A stretch of 64,000 bases of DNA. Origin: [Phialemoniopsis] sp. UDSM-2020 (lineage: Eukaryota > Ascomycota > Sordariomycetes > Thyridiales > Thyridiaceae). The stretch's first letter is position 1, and each line of letters opens with the position of its first letter. Where the stretch lies: the NCBI GenBank assembly GCA_018873225.1, contig JAEILZ010000005.1:2666001-2730000 (forward strand), read 5' to 3'. This document shows, in pieces, positions 55,376 through 64,000 of the stretch. The notes under the pieces are model-generated. The model had not been told where the DNA came from. It searched no databases and saw only the letters and a list, made by a program, of their open reading frames with translations. Position numbers and translations under genes: made by a program.

Positions 55376-56555
55376 CACACGAAGCGAAGAGGAATAAGAA
55401 GGACCACAATACAATACCCGAGAAGGCTATCTCACATCTACAAACATATTATACTGTACTATCATCTCAGCGAGCGAGAGAGCAAGCTCTGTCAGCTGGA
55501 TAAATGACCCGGAATCATGAACAACTACTTTCAGACATCTCGAGTGCTCAGTGTGACCATCTTGCATTGCATGATAAGGTTTTCTTATCCCCATTCTCTG
55601 TCCAGGATGTGGTTCACAGCTTGGGGAGTAGGACGACTACGTGGCCCGCCTTACTCGCTGCTGGAATATTCCAAATCCAGGTGTTCTCGAAAACGCCAGC
55701 CCTTGTCAATCCCAAGAGGCAGAGGCGAGGACGAAATTAGCTGTGATGTCACCCAGGAAATGCACAAGAGATCGAAAATGCTTAGCATTAAATGCCGTGT
55801 TCGGGTGGTCGATCTTACGAGCCGTGGTGTCTGAGAGTTTTGGCGCCGGCGATCAAATATTGTTAACGAAAAGCGAGAACCTTCCATACCTCTCACTAAC
55901 AGACAGTAACAATTTAGGACCAAACAGGAGCTCATGAAACGTCAGAAAGAGGAATGTCAGAAAACTTATAGTGATGCTCAACCCACCACAGCAGTGCACT
56001 GATTCCCAGTAAAGTGCACGTGGGCTGCCTGTTGAGGTGGACTGCCCCGACTCTGATCCCCAGACTTGCTCGTCGGCTTCCGAGATGATCAGGAGCTTGG
56101 CTCGACTCACTTGGGCTCGATGGGCCGCTTGCTTAGGCCAAGGAGACTTTCTTTTTGTTAACAGAGCTGGTGGCATCACGGCACATTCTCTTATTGTCTT
56201 CGAGGTTATGCTCTGCTTTACGAACCATGTCAGCATCGACTTACACCAGTTCTTGGCACATTTCGTTTCATCGACAAGTCGACACCAAGAAGCTTTCGCC
56301 ATCCTGACGTACGCAACATGGGGTGATTGAGGACAGCATTCTGAACAGGTTGGAGGTATATCAATGCTCTAAGTCCTTGAACGCTCCATGCCGATCTATC
56401 CTGATGTCCTTTGGTTGACATCTGCTTATTTCCACTATTGCCATTGTTTCTTTGATTTCTAGAAGAGGTGAGTGAAGCTCGACTGATAAGTTGAACACAG
56501 TTCGTTGACACGACGGCCAAAGCTGTGCTCTGTTCATTCCTTGAACCCGTACAAG
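55376..56555. other. Intergenic region
   Basis: 1.2 kb, including the promoter of the first Asn/Leu-rich secreted protein. No gene is supported. Confidence 0.5.
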
Positions 56556-57436
56556 ATGAAGACCTTCATTACACTCATCCTCGGTGCCGCCCTGGTGTCG
56601 GCCCAGGCTGCGAATGTCGCCCAGGGCGATACCGTCAGTGTCAACAGCAACTCGAGTGCCGCTGTCAATGGTTCCGAGGTTGCCTCTGGAGTTGACATCA
56701 ACAACGCAAACTTCGATCCCGCCAACCTGAACCTGGGCAACATGAATGTAGGCGGTGTTGACCTCGGAAATATCGACCTGAGCAACCAGAACGATCTCAT
56801 CAATGCTATCGGCCTCATGATGAACTCGCTATGCCTTGGCAACTTGTTCAACTCCAACAATCTCTTCAACTTAGGCGGTGGCCAGGACCTGCAACTCTTC
56901 TTGGAGCTGGCCCAGCTCATGCAACTGCAGCAACTCGGATTCCTGAATGTCTTCGACATCCAGAACATCTTCAATGCCGGCAATCTATTTGGTGGTTTCA
57001 ACTTTGGTATGCAATTGGAGACAGACACTGGACATTGGGCGCGATCACTAACTCACTTTGATAGGGTTCTTCAAGAGAGCCGTTGACGAGCGTAAAAAGG
57101 TAAGCAGCCCATTGCGCTCCCATTCGACATTATGCGAGCTCATCTTACTAAATGATGATCTTCTTATAGACCCTGACCCGGACCAAGTTGCGTCGGGGCA
57201 CTCCGACCAGGAGGCAGCTCTGCTCCGCAGTGGGAGTTGATCCCAATGCCTCGAGTAATGTCGTCGTTGCACCTCCTGCAGCGACGGATGTTGTTGCTGC
57301 TCCCCCAGCCGCACCTGTAGAGGCGGCACCTCCTGTCGCTGACCCTGCTGCTGCTCCCCCTGCCGAGGCTGCTCCCGTTGAGGCTGCCCCGCCCGCTGAG
57401 CCGACGCAGAATGATCTCTCTGACTTCACTCGTTGA
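56556..57436 (+). CDS. Secreted Asn/Leu-rich protein A with pentapeptide-like repeat and Pro/Ala tail
   Basis: Exons 56556-57006, 57065-57099 and 57170-57436 give 250 aa. A signal peptide (FITLILGAALVSAQA) is followed by a Ser/Asn/Val-rich linker. Residues 52-81 read as six consecutive five-residue units: NFDPA, NLNLG, NMNVG, GVDLG, NIDLS, NQNDL. A Leu/Gln/Asn/Phe-rich segment follows (NLFNSNNLFNLGG, LQLFLELAQLMQLQQLGFL, FDIQNIFNAGNLFGGFNFG). Exons 2-3 encode a basic linker with several dibasic sites (FFKRAVDERKK, KLRRGTPTRRQLC) and an Ala/Pro/Glu tail ending DLSDFTR. Dibasic sites suggest Kex2 processing, which is inference. I do not recognise the family. Exon 1 is the same length and phase as in protein B at 59855. 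Confidence 0.72.
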
Positions 57437-59854
57437 GCTACCAGTCTTGGAAGAGGGACTCGAGTTGCAAAGGGCTAGCTAGTAACAGGACCCTTCGGAG
57501 AAACTTTGAAGAGCACGCAGGAAGCTGTATCTGGCCGAGACCAGAAAGGGATATCACTAGCTTGGGTGACCACTGAGCAGTAGAAGAAAGTCGAGGTTCA
57601 AATGGGATAGCGAGGATCGGCGTCCTAGAGAGGATACTGAAGACTTAGAAAGTCTTGATTGTATATAGACAGGACCGTGAATACTTTACGAAAGCACCAC
57701 ATTTCAATGACCTACATTGCCCACATGCGAGTGATGCTTCGTCGTCGCTAGACACGGATCCCGGCTTTCATGTTAAAGAAGCAAGGCGGATTACAGCTGA
57801 AAAGGATCCCTTCAGAATTTGTTTGGGTTCGTAGTTGGAACAGCAGGGCATCAGATCAGTCATAATGCTTGCACAGTTTCTCGAGAGCAACAGATCAGAC
57901 GAAACTTGACAGGAAACGATGTGCACGCAAAGATGGAAACGCCCACCACTCAGCTCTGGGACGTGCACACTGTCATGATCGAGGGAGCCGAGCTGAGTCA
58001 AGTGATCATCCGGATTATTCGACGAGGTGAATGGATCACGATCATAGTTGGGCGATTTGTTGGCGGGTGGACAGGCGGCACGGTCGGCACACGGTTAAAG
58101 CCCTGAGAACGGCTCTGCTTCATGACCAACAACCTGCGACGAGCTTTGATGGGGATCCTAGATGGCAAGGAGGTCTTTGCATTATGCGGTCAGATCGAGG
58201 GGCCGGAGAATAAAGGCAAATAAAGGCTCGGGCGGGTGGTATTCTCTCAAGGCGGGAGCTTGGCAGGACGAGATGAAACTGGACAAGCTGGGTTTGCCAT
58301 GAGTGCGCTCGGTAGTGGCGTGGTCCCCTGTACCCCAACTGAAACGGTGCCGTCCGTGTGCCCTGTGCGACCGGTGTCAGTGTGGGGTTTGCAGCAGTCT
58401 CATTGGCTACGGCGCCCGGATGACAGCAATCTGGGGGCTCGCTAAAGGCACGGAGCCTCAAAGGGCCAGGGGTGGCCGGGGCCATCAAGTGAGCTTATCG
58501 ATCGACTTGCCAAACCTAAACCGAGCAACCAACATCGTTGTCGTCGGATGTCGTCGATAGGTAGACCTCTGCCACTTTGGATCATGACAGTGTCTCTCTT
58601 GTCTGGAATGCACCCCTGTTTACTCTCGTTTTTTCGACCAAATAAACCCCTCGGGTTGGCCTTTTCCTACTGAGGGCGAGAACAGCATCAATGTGCCGCG
58701 TGGGCCGTCTAGACCACTCGTCAATGACAGCTTCCCTGATACCAACCATACTGTATTCGACTGGACTGCTTGTTTCTATTGAAACGTGAAAGAACAACTT
58801 TGGTCACCCATGATGCCGATCAGGAGAGCCGATGCACCGCCTAGAGCAGTGGGAGCCCCCCGCGTGCCTCCTCGGCATCACCCTTGAGAGCACACCATCA
58901 AGTGATGGTACCTCAAGTTGTGGATCGTCTGTCTTGCACCCTAGGTACCTCCGCCCCTGGGTAGCTTGGCAGGAGTCTGGACGAAGGCCTCGAACGATCC
59001 GCATCCAGGCTTTCAGTAAGGTTAATTCGTCTCCCGGCACTCATCCCCTGCCCGTGGAGCCTATCCTGTAATCCCTTTCTTCCATCGGCCGCAGATGCTT
59101 CCGGACATGACGTTGCAAGGCCACCCAAGCACATGGAGAAGCCTCCGTTCTTTGCCTCTCGTGTCTGGACCCCTGGCATCGGGCATACTTGCTATTGGTC
59201 TCCTCGCCCCTATCACCTCAGCCCCCTTCCTTTTCCCCCATCCCGCCATACCAGCCTAGATCTTGACAACACTGCGACTCATATCGACATGTGTGCGTGG
59301 CGTTCTCAAGCCGTCCAGCCGGTCCTCTCTCACCCCTGCCCTGGCTGTTTTAGCCCAGCTGTTTCCGTTGGCAAGCGCCTGACTTCTGATACGCTCCGGA
59401 TCTCTCCCTCTCTGCACATCCGAGTACCCAACTACCCCGAAATTCTTGGCACTCGGTTCGTGATCATGCCTTGTTTGCCTCCAGTGCCATGCTCTTCAGC
59501 CGTCGATCTGCTATATAAGACCTGTCTTCCTTTCTGTTGGAGATGCATCCTTTTCGTTTCTCATTCCACACACACTACTAAGGTCTTCAAAGCCCAATCA
59601 TTCACTAAGTCATTCTCTTCAGAGGTGAGAACCCAGAGCTTCAAACATTCTTGGGAAACAAGCCACTGACATTCAATCTCGTATAGCTGTGCTCTTGTTC
59701 GCTTCACTCCTTTCCCAACTTTCGTTGAACATTTGAGGTGAGCCACATCAACAATAGATCCCGAGTCTCATGGACCATATTGACAACCTGAATAGCTGTG
59801 CTCGATCTATTTTTTAAATTATTTAATAATTTACCAACCCCAACAACCAACAAA
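57437..59854. other. Intergenic region between the two secreted-protein genes
   Basis: 2.4 kb without a supported gene. Contains CCTAGGTACCTCC near 58943 and the TATA box of the second gene. A frame of 178 codons at 59133-59669 covers the promoter/leader and is not called. Confidence 0.5.
59512..59520 (+). promoter_or_regulatory. TATA box upstream of secreted protein B
   Basis: TATATAAGA (in GATCTGCTATATAAGACC), about 340 nt before the ATG. A CT-rich stretch follows at about 59522-59560, as in strongly expressed fungal promoters, and the start context is CCAACAACCAACAAAATG. Confidence 0.6.
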
Positions 59855-60389
59855 ATGAAGCCTGTCAGCATCCTCGTCGGCGCTCTTGCCGCTGTTGCCA
59901 CTGCCGCTCCCACCAAGGAGGTCGAGACCCGATCCAACTTTGACCTGGGTCTCCTGAACAACCTCAACGGCTTCAACAACCTGAACCTCAACTACCTGCT
60001 CAACATCAACTCTCTGGATCTCCAGCTCCTCGCCCAGCTCGGCTCCGTCAACAACTTCAACGTCCTGGGCTTCCAGAACCTGTTCCAGAGCAACCAATTT
60101 GACCTCAACTCCCTCCTCCAGCTCCAGCAGCTCGAGATGGTCCTGCAGCTGGCTCAGCTCGGCCTCTTCAACGGCTTCGACCTGTCCAGCCTGGCCTTCA
60201 ACCAGCTGAACCTGGGTCTCATCAACAACATCGGCGGCTTCGACTTCAACTCGCTGATCGACAACTCCCTTGTTCCCCAAATCACCTCCATTGCGCAGCA
60301 GACCGGTAAGTCATGATTTCTTAAGATATTTTCTCTCTCATCATACCTCAAGTCCAGGCTGCGAGGTCCTCTGCCCGGGCGAAGCGTGA
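59855..60389 (+). CDS. Secreted Asn/Leu/Gln-rich protein B
   Basis: Exons 59855-60305 and 60358-60389 give 160 aa. If the 52-nt intron is retained the frame ends 3 codons later (TGKS). The signal peptide (SILVGALAAVATAAP) is followed by a short propeptide-like KEVETR. Residues 28-140 are almost entirely Asn, Leu, Gln, Phe, Gly, Asp and Ser: LLNNLNGFNNLNLNYLLNIN, LDLQLLAQLGSVNNFNVLGF, LFQSNQFDLNSLLQLQQLEM, LAQLGLFNGFDL, LINNIGGFDF. There is no Lys or Arg after residue 26. The C-terminus by splicing is GCEVLCPGEA, with two cysteines. Hydrophobic and amide residues alternate as in amyloid-like or solenoid structures, which suggests self-assembly at the cell surface (inference). Codon use is strongly biased to C-ending codons, suggesting high expression. 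Confidence 0.72.
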
Positions 60390-63300
60390 AAGCTACAAGT
60401 ATTCACATCTCGGGCAGGGGCGCCGCAGCCGGCGCCCGGCTCTGTCGTCACCGCTCAACAGGAGAAGGCACAGGACGGTTCGGCTTCGCTGCCTAAATAA
60501 TCCAACAAATCTAATATCTCGACACTCCTCCCACACCGCGCGCAAAACTCAAAATTTCATCCTCATCAGAGAGCCAAAGCTGATCAAAACCCACTCGAAC
60601 AGTCACCGTCGTCGGCAAGAAGGAGTAAATCCGACCAATGAAGCTTCGCCAAACGGGCTAGTTTCAGGCAATTGGCAGGGAGAAGCAGTATCCGCGATAC
60701 CGACCTAGCTCACCAGAGCCTTCAGAGTTGGGATTGAGACAAGTTCTCGCGGTGCTATACTTTTTCAGGCATACTTTGGATCATCACAAAGAGCATAACA
60801 GTGTTTCCTCAATCTTTTTCCTATCGAACAGGCTTTGCTTTTTGTCATTTTCAATTTTTACTTGTTTCTTGGTGGTGTTCAAACTGGGTAGATACAATGG
60901 GATGAGATTAGACGGACAAGAGATGCGCTGTTGTGGGGAAGGGTCAAAGAAGGCGAGGGAGAAAGGGGCTGTTGTTATACGAAACCGACCGGGCCACAGA
61001 CTTCTCGGGATTTTCAGGATCTTGTTCAATTACTTTCCCCGCGATTCGTTCTAAAGCATAGAGACAGAAACCGCGGCATATCCTCGGGAATGAAGAGAAT
61101 GACATTGGTTTTTGGGCAAAACGAAAAGAACAAAAAACAAAACAAAACAAGAAGAAAAAAACTCCCCGAATGCCTTAGCCTCGTGAAATCCATGTCTGGT
61201 TAGTCTTGGGGAGGCTTTGAGCTTAGTTGTGTGATTGACCATTCGAAACGCCTTCCGGTTTCATCGACCGGCATCCGGTCAGTGGTGAGCTGCATTGACG
61301 ATAACAACATTTGTCATTGACTGCCGGAGATCATACACACTGTAAAGACAAACGCAAGTGGCAGTTCTGTTGCCTCGTAGAAAGGCCTCGGTTACAAACC
61401 TCTTCAAGTACCCAACAGTGGTCGAAAAGGGGATTGAGATCAGGCAACTGAAGAGCTTCAAAGGTTTGATGCGCGGCGATGAAGGAGCAAGATGTGCCAA
61501 ATTCAAGAGTAATACATGCAAACGAACCAAAAGTCTCGCATTGCATTGAAGCCATCACACCACCCTCGGCAGACGATAGAGGCCAAACTGTGGTATGCTT
61601 AACCATCTCACTTAGGACACTTCTTGAGCTTGTTCCTCTTGACCGCGTCCTTTCGGCCTGGCAGACCTCGAACGTCTGCGCCGGCTTCTGCTGACGCCGT
61701 TCTTTTTGACACCCACCAGGACGAAAACATTGCTCTTCTCTGTGCCTTGATTCTTGCCGTAGGTGGTGGACCACTTGACCACCTTGCGGCTGGTGATCTT
61801 GACCATCTGCGTCTGCAAGTGCAGGCCGCAGGAGACGCTGTTTTCTGGGCAGTAGCTCTGCGTATTCATGGCGAGTGAGACTGTGGTTGGTCACGCACAG
61901 GACTAGCCTAGATTGTAGCTGAACTACAGCAGCTTTGCAAAGTCGGGCATTTCTATACGCGCTTGGCATGTGAAAGTCTATTCATGTCCTACCTTAAGTA
62001 CTGTGTGGCAAGAAAAGACACTGGAGGATTGCTTGGGACCTCTGAAGTCTCCCCTCGTTGCCATGAGATTGCAGACAGCTTGACGTAGAACAGAGCCGAG
62101 GTTTGAGAGTGCCATTGCTTTCCAAGCTGCTCGAAAGGAATAAGATAGAACTGAATCCCCAGGTGTGTTATTGTCTACCAATGCTGACTGAGACGGTCAG
62201 GCTCAGCCCTCGATCCTCGTCCAAATTTAGCAACCCGCCCCCAACATTGCGGGTCGTCGGTGGCCTTGCAATTTCACCATGACATGCTGGGTCGTTTACC
62301 GAGATATCAAGGATATGTTCAAATCCAGGAGCAATAATGTCAGATTAGAGGCCGCCGAAGAAACGTGGCAGGTCCGGGTTTAAAGCTAGCACCGACCGCC
62401 CGAGAGACTTTAGGAAGGTCTGGGACAGTTTGGTGCGGCTGAGCAGGAAGTCAAATACCTACCTAATGTATAAGTCCTCAGAATGGGACCAGGTGGATGG
62501 CCAGCTGGAATGCCCGGCGGGCTTTGGCGGTTTGTGGCGTTGGAAATGCGCCTCGCCGGGGTGCCGCTAGCCCTTCAGCTCCGTGGAGCTGTGACAAGGA
62601 GCTGCTTGAAGAATCTCGGCTGCCAAGACGGAGCTCCGCCCGGGGTGTACAAGGGGTCCCGGACGTCTTTATTCTCAATCGCGTCGGGCGCAGGGCGGTT
62701 TTAGGGTCATACCAACTCTCAGTCCAATTGGAGAGATCGAACATCCGAACATGCATGTTGCATTATTAGCGAAGAGCATGAAAAGTTTAACCATGTGCAT
62801 GCCACGATGCTCAGCTTGACTAGATTACGGGCCGGACTGACTCGAGAGAGCCGACGTGCAGTCTCATGGCGATTTCCCCCAGGCTATCGTGCAATTGCTC
62901 AAATGATCGACACTGCATGTCTGCGGGTGAGGCGTTGTTATCCGCCGCCGTCAGCCGAAAACCCGCATTGTCAATTGTGCATGTGTCAGTTTGCGAATGA
63001 TGGGAGCTAGATGGGGAGAGAGCCAAGGGCCGCGAACAGTGGACTTTGAGACAAGACCTTCACGTCAGGGCCGAGATGCTGGTCTTGTCTTTGAGAGACT
63101 GCAATGGCACCATTCGACACTGACACTTGTCAACCTAGTCTGGCTTTCCCCAGAAAGCTAGGGCCGTTCCCTCGATCGGACGTTGTGAGGCTCAATTGTA
63201 AAGTGGCACTGACTCGGGAGCCAGTTCTAGACTGCCGAGTAGTGAGACAACAAGACAGCTGTCAGACTTGGCTGGCTCAACAGCAGAGACATGCCCAGAC

Positions 63301-64000
63301 GAACAAGAAAACCAAGATGATGATGAATCATAGGCATATTCATCAAATGTGATCTGATGTGAGTGAACTGAACTCCACCCTCAACTTTAAGTACCAAATG
63401 AGATTTGGATGGGCGGTGAAGAACAGGGGCAATCCCACTGATGGGGGCCCCTTGCGAAGATCCCCAGAGCATTAGGGGTCTCTGCCCGCTAACTGCATAA
63501 GATGCATAGCTGCCAAGGTCCAAGGCGACATGGTGCCATGGCGGAAGGGCCGGGTGGATGTTGGAGCTACCTTCGTACCTTTGACGAGGAACTGCTGCGT
63601 GTCGCGGTAACGAACCGCGCATGTTCGTCATTTCTGTTAGTAGCGGCCATCCCAATCCCGCTGCCTGGCATCGCGTGGCTCCTTTTTTATCCTTTGCTAG
63701 TCCTGAAAATAAAAAAAAAGGGGACTAGAAGCCGTTGCTCAGGTAGCCCTCGTAGCCCTCGAGGTAGTGCAAGGGTGGTGGCGCAGAGCAGCCCGCTTTG
63801 GGTGTTAGTGTGCGCCGCAACAAGAGCAGAGATGGAGATCCACACAAGCAAACAAGTCCAGAAAAAAGCCAGAAAAGGGCTGGGCAACGCCAGATATCTC
63901 CACCAGCGTGGAAAGGGGGGAGTGCCGGTCCATCCCTTTGCCCCTCCCTGCCCTTTTCCAAGTCTTGCAGACTAGATCACAAGAGAGAGAGAGAGAAAAA
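60390..64000. other. 3.6-kb gene-poor region
   Basis: Only one short coding candidate (61612-61869, minus) is supportable. The rest has A-rich tracts (near 61130-61160 and 63709) and a GA-repeat at the end (63982-63996). Confidence 0.5.
61612..61869 (-). CDS. Possible small basic protein (85 aa), unassigned
   Basis: From ATG 61869. The sequence MNTQSYCPENSVSCGLHLQT, then VKITSRKVVKWSTTYGKN, uses codons typical of expressed fungal genes (AAG, GTC, ACC). It ends in an Arg/Ser-rich stretch (SRSRRRRSRSARPKGRG) resembling an RS or nucleic-acid-binding tail. There are two cysteines near the start and no signal peptide. It could be the last exon of a larger gene or a remnant; no upstream exon was convincing. 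Confidence 0.35.
   Translation of the reverse strand: MNTQSYCPENSVSCGLHLQTQMVKITSRKVVKWSTTYGKNQGTEKSNVFVLVGVKKNGVSRSRRRRSRSARPKGRGQEEQAQEVS

Noticed and set aside
57590..57615. GAGGTTCAAATGGGAT as a Pol III B box
   Set aside because: The 3' half does not match the B-box consensus and no cloverleaf forms.
59133..59669. 178-codon open frame upstream of secreted protein B
   Set aside because: It overlaps the TATA box and CT-rich leader of the downstream gene, and the peptide is Pro/Ser/His-rich without any domain.

Overview
The window is nuclear DNA of a filamentous ascomycete, most likely a Sordariomycete. Genes are dense and on both strands, introns are short (about 50-80 nt, GTAAGT/GTATGT donors, CTAAC-type branch points), and the content is typical of that group: two Zn2Cys6 regulators, an OrsD-type zinc-finger protein, a GH28 pectinase, Ku70, an AspB/Cdc3 septin and nuclear genes for mitochondrial ribosomal proteins. 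I see no rRNA, tRNA, CRISPR array or intact transposon. All exon coordinates were worked out by hand from splice signals and reading frame. Starts were moved to the first plausible ATG.

1-18 kb is housekeeping: the 3' end of a BAR-domain (Gvp36-like) gene, LSM4, a PPR protein, a large Zn2Cys6 protein with an internal zinc cluster, KU70 divergent from ferrochelatase (HEM15), an MFS transporter and an FHIT-type HIT hydrolase. 18-28 kb is more accessory: a NirA/NIT4-like Zn2Cys6 factor, a 3.2-kb gene-poor stretch with a diverged two-copy repeat, a secreted GH28 enzyme and a DHA1 MFS transporter converging on it. 29-36 kb returns to core genes: La protein divergent from NAM9 (uS4m), then the septin. 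37.5-47.7 kb holds an MDR-family reductase divergent from an OrsD-like regulator, a cytosolic-type phospholipase A2, mL44 divergent from an 86-aa single-span membrane protein, and a RING-like protein. 50-55.4 kb has a bZIP factor, a PP4-type phosphatase with two large insertions, and a small membrane protein.

From 55.4 kb to the end genes are sparse. The recognisable ones there are two small secreted Asn/Leu/Gln-rich proteins, about 2.4 kb apart and in the same orientation. Their first exons are exactly the same length (451 nt) and both end in a phase-1 intron, which points to an old tandem duplication of a family I cannot assign.

The most unusual observations are: (1) a GH28 gene whose frame closes only if two introns flank a 1-nt exon (or a stwintron-like nested pair); (2) the Asn/Leu-rich secreted pair, one member with a pentapeptide-like repeat, a dibasic linker and a Pro/Ala tail; (3) a PP4 catalytic subunit enlarged by about 120 residues; (4) a possible alternative first exon adding about 100 residues to the septin; (5) a coding-looking segment in the same frame beyond two TGA codons after the bZIP gene.
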